A stretch of DNA of 64,000 nucleotides, taken from contig NZ_CP032134.1 in assembly GCF_002165375.2 (NCBI RefSeq), forward strand, positions 2,542,001-2,606,000, given 5' to 3'. Origin of the DNA: Acinetobacter chinensis. GTDB lineage: Bacteria; Pseudomonadota; Gammaproteobacteria; Pseudomonadales; Moraxellaceae. Position numbers and translations under genes: made by a program. The notes under the pieces were generated by a model. The model saw only the letters and a list, made by a program, of their open reading frames with translations, did no database searches and was not told the origin of the DNA. Positions 1 to 10,700 of this stretch are shown here, one piece after another (positions within the stretch are counted from its first letter, which is position 1; each line of letters begins with the position of its first letter).

Positions 1-762
1 AATACACTGAAAGCAATTGCATCTTTCCAGCAGATCAATGGACTGAAAGCAACCGGTATTCTGACCCGTGAAACATGGGATGCACTGGTTGCAAATCAGG
101 GATCAAAACCTGCATTTATTGAATATACGCTGACTGATGCGGACCTCAAAGGACCATACGCAGCTTCTATTCCGCATGATTATGCACTCCAGTCAAAAAT
201 GAAAGGACTGTACTACACCCGCGTCACTGAAATGCTGGGTGAGAAGTTCCATATGGATGAAGAGTTCCTGAAAAAACTTAATCCAAAAGCAACATTCAAA
301 AAAGCGGGTGAAAAAATCATTGTGGCCAATATCCGCAATGAAGTTCCAGAAGATATTCACCTGATTGTTGCTCACAAAGGTGCAAAACAACTTTATCTGT
401 TCAACAGCCGTAATCAGATGATCGGTTCATTCCCTGCAACCATCGGCAGTTCTGATACTCCGTCGCCAACAGGAACATATAAAGTGACGGGTGTAGCTCC
501 AAACCCTTGGTACAGCTACTCTCCAAGTAACTTTGTACAGGGTAAGAACCTGAAACCTCTTTCTTTACCACCTGGTCCTAACGGTCCTGTCGGTAATATC
601 TGGATTGGTCTGAGTAAAAAGTCGTTTGGTATTCACGGGACACCAAATCCATCTGCCATTTCAAAAACAGCATCACACGGCTGTATCCGTCTGACCAACT
701 GGGATGCCAATGATCTGGGTAAAAAAGTAAAAGCAGGCGTAACTGTAAAATTCCTTGAATAA
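1..762 (+). CDS. L,D-transpeptidase with peptidoglycan-binding domain, 5' end outside window
   Basis: The reading frame is open from base 1, so the N-terminus lies outside the window and the ATG at 199 is internal. The first visible residues (FQQINGLKATGILTRETWDAL) look like the end of a PG_binding_1 domain. The C-terminal half is a YkuD catalytic domain: the family motif is seen as GIHGTPNPSAIS followed by SHGCIRL, which contains the catalytic Cys and its His. Enzymes of this family form 3-3 cross-links in peptidoglycan or attach proteins to it, in the periplasm. A strong terminator follows 20 bases after the stop. Family assignment is firm; the exact role (cross-linking or protein anchoring) cannot be told from this part. 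Confidence 0.93.
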   Translation, partial: NTLKAIASFQQINGLKATGILTRETWDALVANQGSKPAFIEYTLTDADLKGPYAASIPHDYALQSKMKGLYYTRVTEMLGEKFHMDEEFLKKLNPKATFKKAGEKIIVANIRNEVPEDIHLIVAHKGAKQLYLFNSRNQMIGSFPATIGSSDTPSPTGTYKVTGVAPNPWYSYSPSNFVQGKNLKPLSLPPGPNGPVGNIWIGLSKKSFGIHGTPNPSAISKTASHGCIRLTNWDANDLGKKVKAGVTVKFLE

Positions 763-782
763 TCAGTCAGCTCTCTGAATGA

Positions 783-809
783 AAAAGCCTGCATATGCAG
801 GCTTTTTTT
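783..809 (+). terminator. Rho-independent terminator after the L,D-transpeptidase gene
   Basis: A palindrome AAAGCCTGCA-TATGCAGGCTTT is followed by a run of T. It lies 20 bases past the stop codon of the upstream gene. Confidence 0.9.
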
Positions 810-951
810 ATGACTGTAATTTTCTATGATCTGTATATTTTTCTCTATCTGTTTCAAATATAGAACGACATGTTGCTTTTTTCCTGTTCTTCCAGCCTGA
901 CTCAACCTATTAAAATAAGCTCAAGTTAAAAATAAATATATGGAGTTGGCT

Positions 952-1641
952 ATGACAACTTATCTACATCACAGTGAAGACCGCGGTCACGTAAAAATGG
1001 GATGGCTGGATACTAAGCACAGTTTCTCATTTGGCAGCTGGTACAACCCTAAATTTATGGGTGTCGGTTCTTTACGTGTCATTAATGATGACACAATTGC
1101 TGCACATAATGGCTTTGGCACTCACTCGCATGACAATATGGAAATTCTGACCTGTGTGCTTTCAGGAACAATTTCCCATAAAGACAGCATGGGGAATGAA
1201 CGTCATATTACAGCAGGTGAATGGCAGCTGATGAGTGCCGGTACAGGTGTACAGCACAGTGAAATCAACAACGGCGATATTCCTGTGCATATGCTTCAGA
1301 TCTGGATTATTCCAAATGAACAGAATGCAGAACCGAATTATCAGCAGATCATGCGTGACCCAAAACAGAATCCAAACGAATGGAATCTGATTGTCGGTCC
1401 TGATGCAAATGCGCCTATGCATATCCGCCAGAATGCTGAAGTGAAAGCCGCTTATCTTGAAAAAGGTCACAGTCTGGAAGTAAAAGCAACTCAGCAGTTT
1501 AACTATGTCCATGTGATTGAAGGTGAAATTGACATTGCAGGTCAGACGGTTAAAGCAGGTGATGCATTATTGTTTGATGATGTTTCCACACTGACTGCAA
1601 ATGCAGACAGCCAGTTCATCTGGTTCGATCTGACCCGATAA
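952..1641 (+). CDS. pirin family protein (YhaK-like bicupin)
   Basis: The 229-residue product has the pirin N-terminal signature (HSFSFGSWYNPK, then LRVINDDTIAAHNGFGTHSHDNMEILTCVLSG). The His-x-His and Glu residues of the first cupin, with the later His in GVQHSEIN, would bind one metal ion. Pirin-like proteins of this type include quercetin dioxygenases and redox-sensing proteins; the natural substrate is usually unknown. I chose the ATG at 952, not the in-frame ATG at 940, because a GGAG at 942-945 sits 6 bases before 952 and overlaps the earlier codon. The gene stands alone between two terminators. Family is sure; function is open. Confidence 0.93.
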   Translation: MTTYLHHSEDRGHVKMGWLDTKHSFSFGSWYNPKFMGVGSLRVINDDTIAAHNGFGTHSHDNMEILTCVLSGTISHKDSMGNERHITAGEWQLMSAGTGVQHSEINNGDIPVHMLQIWIIPNEQNAEPNYQQIMRDPKQNPNEWNLIVGPDANAPMHIRQNAEVKAAYLEKGHSLEVKATQQFNYVHVIEGEIDIAGQTVKAGDALLFDDVSTLTANADSQFIWFDLTR

Positions 1642-1652
1642 AACAACGTGCT

Positions 1653-1687
1653 GTAAAAAAAGCCCTGACTGATGTCAGGGCTTTTTT
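1653..1687. terminator. bidirectional terminator between the pirin and autotransporter genes
   Basis: The stem AGCCCTGAC/GTCAGGGCT has an A run on its left and a T run on its right. It can stop rightward transcription of the pirin gene and leftward transcription of the autotransporter gene, whose stop is at 1728. Confidence 0.9.
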
Positions 1688-1727
1688 ATGAATATCTGAT
1701 CTGTATATTTCAGACTTTGCTCAGATA

Positions 1728-4700
1728 TTACCAGCGAACTTCCAGCCCCAGAGATCCGCCTTCATTTTTTGCACCTTTTTCTGAATACTGTCCATTAAAC
1801 TGTCCATAGAAAGACAGGTTGGTAATCGACATCATTTTAAATCCAGCACTCACATCCAGTGTATTTTTCTCCGGCACAGCACCCTGTACTTCAAATTTAT
1901 ACCCTGGAGCTGAAGCAAACTGCGCTTCCATTGAACGCTTGGTCGAAAAATCATGCGCCAGACTCAGTCGGGCATAAGGCTGAATACTTCCCTCACTGAA
2001 CATAAAGGTTGTATCAAACTGTGCTCCTGCAAATAATGGTACGGAATAGGCATTGTTGCCACTGTAAACAAGTCCGAGAGCCTGACTGCCATCTGTCGCT
2101 GTTTCACTGGTACTGTCCACATTTACAGCAGATACCTGCAATCCTGCAAACGGTGTAATGTTCAGTTTTTTCCATGCCAGCTTATAACCTGCCTCAGTTC
2201 GCAGATTCATCGTATTGCCTTCAAACTCTGCCTGAAGATCACTGGAAATCCCTGCTACAGGAATCACTGGCACATCCGACCCTTCAACCATCGCAAAACG
2301 TTTCGTAGATGCATCCAACCAGTCATAACTTAATGCACCCTTGATATACATTCTGTCCAGATTTTTATTGACATAAAATGCAAGACTGTTGGTCTCAGCA
2401 AGACCTGTCGTCGCTCTGTCTTCTACTGCAAACTGAGTTTTTGCATTACCAAAAGCCAGACCCAGTAATGTATTTTTATTTAGAGCATAATCCAGACCTG
2501 CAACTGTTCTGTAGCTGGTACCGGCATATGCTGCAGCACCTGAGTCACGATCTCTGTTGATCTCTGTTTTACCATTCTGCCCCGAAATCCAGACGCGCCA
2601 CAGACTGTTATCAATACATTTAGCCCCATCTGGCGTAGACTGGTCACAGATGACGGTATAGACATCATTATGACGTGCATAAGCAGTCCGGGAATTCCAG
2701 TAGTCTGCCTGTGCAGAAACATCATTCAGCACACCATGTCCGTGATTGAATGCTGTCTGCAGAATTGCAGCATTTCCTTCACCACTGATGGAGTTATATG
2801 CGGTCTGTAATGCGCTGATGTCAGGTCGATACAGCAGAGCGGCTGCTACAGGTTCAAACTCGGGGCTGACCTGTGCCAGTTGAATGGCGTTGATCGCCCG
2901 TCCTAAGTGCTGTCCATTTTCAGTCAGCGTAGTCCGTGCAAAATCAATATCTGCCTGAATGGAAGATGAGTTTGCTGTAACAACTTTATTGAACAGTGCC
3001 ACCGCAGATGGAACAGCTGAAACAGTAAATCCTGTATCAACGACATTGGTCGCACTGACCAGTGTCTGATTAAACAGACCCGGTGTGACTTTTTCTGGGT
3101 TCAGTAAGTTAACTGATATGGTTCCGCCCAGTGTCGCAGTCCCTGTGACACTCATAATATCGGATGCACCCAGGCTTGATGTCGAACCTGTCCCCGTACT
3201 CATTAAACTGCGCAGTCCTGCAGTTGCAACCGGCTGTACAGATCCTCGGTCAAGATCATAATCCCAATGTAAAATACCACTGTCTGTCTGTGTAAAATTA
3301 CCGTCCAGATAGGTGGAGTCCACTCGGTTAACTCCACCGACAGCCCAGCTCCCTTCATTGACAGCTTCACCTTTTACAGCTGCGCCAGCCAGATTCATCT
3401 GAATAGTCTTTCCTGCAAGCAACCAGGCATTCAGTGTATTGGTCAGGGTATTACGTCCATCATCCAGCCACAGTGAACCCGTCATGAAACCGCTGTTTAC
3501 TACATTATCATTGCCAGTTCCTGCATTCACGGCGTTCGCATCCAGCCAGCCAGCGGCTGCCAGCTGCATATTTTCATCCAGATACAGCCCTTCTGTTTGC
3601 CCTAATGCAGTCAGGTAACCGGCATTACTCAGAAGATTGTTCGCTCCATCAAACATACCAATCGCAGCGCCTGTTCCTTCACCACCAATCAGTACACTGT
3701 CTTTTCCAATGCTGATGTTAATATTGCCATTTGTAGAACCCTGACTCTGCGCAAAAATACTGTATGAGCCTTGTCCTTTGGTCGCAATATTGCCCTGCTG
3801 ATTAACAGTGACGTTGCCTGCTGTACCTGTACCACCTGCTGAACCTGCAAAGAATCCTGTCAGATTACCTGTCGTATCCATCAGGTTTGCATAACCACCA
3901 CCGCCAGCAACAGACTGAGCAACTATACCGTGGGCATAACGTCCCGCCGTATATATACCGGTCGACTCGGCACCTGCTGCTGCAACATTGCTGATATTGA
4001 TATTGCCACTGTTACCTGAACCCTGCCCCTCGGTCAGTACCTGCTGAGTCGCAGCAGCGAAACCACCACCGCCACCTATAGACTGTGCAACAATGGCAGA
4101 TGAACCATCAGTTTCAGTTTCGATATAACCCGAGTTATTTACGGATACATCTTTAGCATGACTTTTCGATGTACTGGTTCCGCCCAGTAATAACTGTTCG
4201 CTTAAGCCAATTGAGCCGCCACCACCAGAAATGGACTGCGCAATAATTGCCTGAGATAAACGACCTGTTGTATTGATGGCTCCGGTATTTTTTACAGTGA
4301 CTGCATCACCCAGTCCAGATGCTGAGGATGAACCCAGTTCAGCATAGACAGCCATCTGATCCAGACCACTGCTCAGACCACCACCGCCACCAATCGACTG
4401 CGCAACAATGGCAGCAGCATGCTCACCTTCCGTATACAGTCCACCGTCATTTTCAACCACTACAGTCCCAGCATTACCCTGAGCACCTGTTGCTGCACCT
4501 GCGATCAATATGCCTGAAGCACTGCCCGATGTACCACCACCGCCACCAATCGACTGAGCAACAATGGCATCTGCACCATTGCCCTTAGTGATGATCAACC
4601 CGTCTTTTCCAGTATTTTTAACAGTAACGCCCGATGCATTTCCGCCTGCGATGGCATTTTTCATCGAATTAAAATAATCCTGCAATGGAGCAGAGATTAC

Positions 4701-7700
4701 ACCTTGAGCTGTGCTGACCAGACCACTGACAGATGTCATTGCGGAAATAACACTGGCTGTTGCTCCACTGCCTAAACCAATGGATCCCAGTTTTTCCTTG
4801 ACCGTATTTGCTGCTCCACCAATAGTACCTGCTATGTCAATACCATAGCTTGAGCCACCCTGACCGCCACCGCCGCCAATGGACTGAGCCAGTATTCCCC
4901 TGGAGTTTTCTGCTTCTGTATAAATCAACTCTGATAAGTTAGTGACTGTAACCTGCCCGGCATTACCTGCATGTGCACCATTGCCACCCACAGAAATAAA
5001 CGCTTCTTTGGTTGTGTTGTCTTTAGTATCCACACCACCGTCACTGGAACCACCATCACCACCGCCACCGCCGATGGACTGAGCGACGATTGCCGATGAG
5101 TTTTTACCAAAGGTCCGTAAAATACCTTCATTGCCCAGAATCACATTCTGCCCATTACCAGCTGCCGAACCAAATCCTCCGACTGAAACTGAGCCTGATG
5201 CATTACCACCAACACCACCGCCCCCACCAATGGATTGTGCCTGAATCGCAGCAGCACGTTCACCCTGTGTCTCAATCGTGCCTTTTGTACTGTTAGTGAC
5301 AGTCACAATCTGACCATCACCACCAGTCGCCGTGGTAAATACAGGTGTACCTTTTACTTTTGCATCACTGATTTCATCAAGGACATTCGCTAGAATACCA
5401 CCACCAATTGCTATGGTTGCCTGCTCAACAGAACCGCCCGTACCACCGCCGCCGCCAATGGACTGCGCGAGAATCCCCTGAGCACCATCACCTTTGGTCA
5501 GAATACCTGCATCATTGTCAACAGTTACAGTATCTGCATTGCCTGCATTTTTACCTGAACCACCGATACCGACTGTCGCTTTCTTTTCAATATCTCCACC
5601 CGTTCCGCCACCGCCACCGATTGACTGAGCAAAAATACCCCGTGAGAAAAGCCCGTCTGTAAATAAGGATAATGCGTTTTCTACGACAACCCTGCCACCA
5701 TTACCCGCTGTCCCACCATCGCCACCAATTGCCAGTTTTGCTGAAGCTGTACCGCCTACACCACCACCGCCACCCACTGACTGTGCGAAAATGGCATCAG
5801 CACGGTTACCTTTGGTATAGATGATATTCTGGATGTCACCTGCCAGCTGAGTCTGCTTCGTCACAACACTCACCAGATCTGCATTGCCTGCTGCACCTGT
5901 CAGATTACTGGTATCCCAATCCTGACCCAATACGCCAGCAAGCGCACTCATACCTGCAGCCAGCTCTTCCTGAAATGCACCACCACCAACGCCAACAGTA
6001 GCACCTGAAGTATCACCGCCATTACCACCACCACCGCCAATCGCCTGTGCAAAAATACCTTTGGCATTATCACCTTCGGTCACAATAACCCCAGCGTGCT
6101 CAACATGAACTTCACCGGACTGACCGGCCGCACCTTTATAGCCACCAACACCTAAGGCAAAGGTCAATTTATTATCATTTAACTGAATATCTGAGGGGTT
6201 TAATAATTTAGTTCCATCCTTCGTAAGGTTAAAAACCTTGGATTCAACGATTGAAGTTCCACCATCACCACCACCACCGCCGATGGACTGAGCATAAATA
6301 CCGTGTGAACCGCGACCTGAGGTTGCCAGTATGCCTGAACTGGTGACATTGACATCATCGGCATCATTTCCGATACCACCCCAACCTCCAACACTGAAAG
6401 AAATATTGGTATCTGATTTCGCGGTTGAAGCTGCGGTAGAACTTGAACCCGAAGTACTGCTGCCGCCTGATGTACCTGTATTGCCGCTATTAGAGTTACC
6501 TGTATTGCTCGATGAACTGTCCTTACACAGATCACCACACTGAAGCTTTAAAGTCATGGTGCTGGCATTGCCGCCATTACCACCTCCACCGCCAATCGAT
6601 TGAGCCTGAATAGCACTGGATAACATACCCGAAGTAAAGATATTACCGATGCTGTTGACTGTCACAATGTCTGCTGTATTGCCGCTGCCGCCAAAGCCGC
6701 CGACTGAGGCAGTGATATTTGTCGCCTTGTCCGTATTTTTAGGACTATCAATGTATACAGAACCACTATAGCTGTTGCCGCCGTTACCGCCGCCACCGCC
6801 AATCGATTGTGCTAAAATTCCCGCTGCGCGCTCGCCATCTGTAGCAATATCACCAAGACGCTTAACATCAACAGCGCCGCCTGTACCGCCTGTACCGCCC
6901 CAGCCGCCAACACTTGCAGATAAGCCCATGCTGTTTTTGGCCAGTGATGCATCCACTGTCATTGCCATACCACCGTTACCACCGCCGCCGCCGATGGATT
7001 GAGCTAATACGCCATTACTGTAGCTTCCAAAAGTATTAATCAATCCTTCAGAATCGACATTAACCTTGCCAGCTGCATCACCATTGCCGCCAAATCCACC
7101 GACAGCAACTGATGCGCTTAGAGCCTTTTTATCTTCGGACAAATTTGAGCTTGCCGCAACCGACAGCCCAAATCCGCCATTACCGCCAGCGCCCGCAATG
7201 GATTGGGCAGCGATGCCTGATGATCCATTCCCGAATGTAGCAATATTATCTTTTGAATGTACCGTAACAGTATCAGATGTGTTGCCGTCACCGCCCCAAC
7301 CGCCAATCGATATTGATGCTGCCGGTGCCGAATTGTCTTTTGAAATACTTAAAGCAAAGCTTCCGGAAAGTCCGCCGTTGCCGCCGCCGCCGCCAATGGA
7401 TTGCGCCAGTATACCTTGTGAATCAGCACCTTCCGTGAGGATTGTATAAATGGGCTGATCTGGTTTACTTTCCGCTAAAATCTGGCTGTTATCAGAATCG
7501 ATGCTGACTTCACCCGCAGTATTGCCATTTCCTCCAAAGCCGCCAACACTTGCCGATAATGCCAAAGCCTTACCTGTGCCTGCTTTTGCATTGACCGCAA
7601 TGCTGGCTGCAACTGACAAACCACCATTGCCGCCCTCACCGCCAATGGATTGCCCCACAATTGCACTGGAGCCTACGCCTTCAGTTGCAATGACATAATT

Positions 7701-10700
7701 TTTATTTACAACTCCAACGTTTCCAGCACGTCCGCCATTACCGCCTTGACCGCCGACACTCACACTGACTCCAGCTGCGGTGCTGTCTAATGAACCAGCA
7801 ATACTGCCCGCAATTGATAACCCGCCATTACCGCCATCACCGCCAATGGATTGAGCCAGAATGCCGTTGGAATACGAACCAGCGGTCGCAATTGATTGTA
7901 CCTGGTCTAATACAGGAGTATTTGCATCAATGGAAGCGATATTGCGAACTGAAACATTATTGACCGGGGCAGTTGAGTTCTTTTTAGTTGATGCATCATA
8001 GCCGGCAGCATTTCCGCCCTTACCGCCCACAGACACTGAAGCGCTTAAAGCCAGTTCCTGTGCAAAAGCTCCGCTCAGATTTGCAGCAAATCCACCGTTA
8101 CCGCCGCTGCCATTGATGGATTGAGCCAATATCGCTGAGGACGAGTTTCCAGTAGTTTCAATACTTCCTGAGTTATTCACAGACACTGTATTTGCTGTGT
8201 TCGCATCACCGCCATTACCGCCGACGCTTGCTCCTAAGCTGATAGCTTGCTTAGCACTGAGTGCCAGCGAAACCGAAGTTGAAAAACCGCCATCGCCACC
8301 AGAGCCGCCAATCGATTGCGCAATAATACCGAATGAATTATTGCCATGCGTGACAATATCATTATCTACAGTGACTTTGACCTCACCTGATTTACCGCCC
8401 GTTCCGCCATTGCCACCAACAGTTACAGCACTTGAAAATGCAGGAGCGCCTTCGAGTGATGCCGACAGGCTTAAACCTGCTGCAAAACCGCCCGTGCCGC
8501 CATCACCGCCAATTGACTGGGCAACGACACCATGAGATGAATTACCAAAGGTTTCAATATCACCATCACTGTTCAGTTTTACATTGCCTGAGTTTCCGCC
8601 TTTACCAGACCCACCACCCAGTGCGACTGAAATTGCTCCTGCCGCACCTTCTAAAGACAATGCTGCGGAACCTGCAACTGAAAAGCCGCCATTACCGCCA
8701 CTTCCACCAATAGACTGAGCCTGTAAACCAGATGAAAGATTCCCTTCTGTAATCACTGTATTGCTTGAAACTAATGTGACAGAGCCAGCAGTTCCGCCAT
8801 TGCCGCCTTTTCCGCCCAGACTGACACCTACACTGGCGCTCGGATATAAATTGGCACTGGCACCCGCGGCAATGGAAAAACCGCCATTACCTCCATCACC
8901 GCCAAGTGACTGAGCAAGTACCCCCGTTGAGCTTTCACCAGAAGTTTTAGTGATTTGTTCATTCTTCTTTGTGCCAGCCTTTACACTGACTGCACCAGCC
9001 TTACCGCCTATAGCGCCAGAACCGCCCAATCCCACACTGACCGTTCCACCGATTGCAGCCCCGCCAGACACGGCAAAACCGCCATTACCGCCGCTGCCAC
9101 CCAGAGACTGTGCGATGATTCCCGCTGAACCTGAGCCATTGGTTATCATTGAACCATATGAATTTACATTAACAGAACCAGAAGTTCCTCCAGCACCTGC
9201 ACCGCCACCCAGACTTACATTTGCTGAAGCCGCTTTGACATCCAATCCTGCACTGATAGCAAATCCGCCATTGCCGCCGTCACCGCCAATCGATTGAGCT
9301 ACAATTGCTGTCGAAGCATCGCCTTCAGTTACGATATTATGATCGGTTTCAATGGTTACACTCCCGGACTTGCCGCCATCGCCGCTGCCGCCACCCAGAG
9401 CAACTCCTGCTGAATACCCACCGCCTGTCAAAGCCGTTCCTGCTACAGAAAAGCCGCCATTACCGCCTGAGCCGCCAATCGATTGAGCCAATATGCCAAT
9501 CGCATTGTTCCCTGCTGTTGACAGTGTTGCTGTATTGACCGCTGAATTTTTTGATTTATTTGCTGTGACTGAAACGCCTTTGGATTGACCGCCGGCACCG
9601 CCGGCACCGCCTAGAGCCACATTTGCGGCAAATACGCCATTGCCTCCAGCCTTAACAGCAAGTGCCAGACCGCCATTACCGCCAGTTCCGCCAATAGACT
9701 GGGCTACAATCGCTGAGGAGTTATTGCCTCTGGTTGCAATTTCACCCGTACTGTTCACTATCGCATTATTTGCTTCAGCGCCTGCTGAGCCTGCACCGCC
9801 AAAACTTAGACCAATTGAGTTTCCACCCATGATATCGGCAGCACCGGCAAACCCACCATTACCACCATCACCACCAATCGACTGTGCAACAATCGCTGAG
9901 GAGTTATCACCATTGGTTTCAATGTAATCAGCATCATTTTCTACTTTGGCAACACCTGCTTTTCCTCCTGCACCACCTTTACCGCCAATGGCCAGATTTA
10001 CTGCATTTGCACTACCCAGTGAAGCAGCGACTGCACCACCAGCATTCCCCCCAGCACCACCAATCGACTGACTGACGATTGCTGATGAACTGCTTCCCGA
10101 TGTGACAATTTGAGCTTTATTTATGATTTTTACAGTATCTGCCTGACCACCTGCCCCACCTTTACCACCTAAAGCGATATTGGCATTCAACACAGAAGGA
10201 CCTATGCTTCCGCTTACAGCAATACCACCATTACCACCACCGCCACCAACAGACTGTGCGAGAATCCCTGTGGATGAATTTCCTGTTGTTGTAATGAATG
10301 CCGCATTATCAACCTCAACAGTCGAAGCTTTACCGCCTTTGCCACCTGCTCCACCAAGAGCTACATTTGCGCTGATTAAGCTCGAACTTACACTTGCAGC
10401 AACTGTAATCCCACCATTACCACCGCCGCCACCTATCGACTGAGCCAGAACACCTGTTGATAAATCACCCGATGTTTCAATCGACCCTGACTGTGCTTTT
10501 ACATTAACTGCTCCACCAACACCACCCTCAGCACCATTCCCCCCCAAAGCGATGTTTGCCGTTATACCAACTCCTGCACCAGCTGATACAGCCACCCCGC
10601 CATTACCACCACCGCCACCAATGGACTGAGCCCGAATCCCTGAAGAATCTGTACCAGATGTAATCAGTTTACCACTCTGCATATCTACAGTTACTGCACC

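Noticed and set aside
6775..10443. Several long rightward open frames rich in Pro (for example 6775-7002, 7066-7449, 8950-9297)
   Set aside because: They are the antisense of the Gly-rich autotransporter repeats: ggc/ggt Gly codons read as gcc/acc and ccg/cca in other frames. No start signals or known domains.
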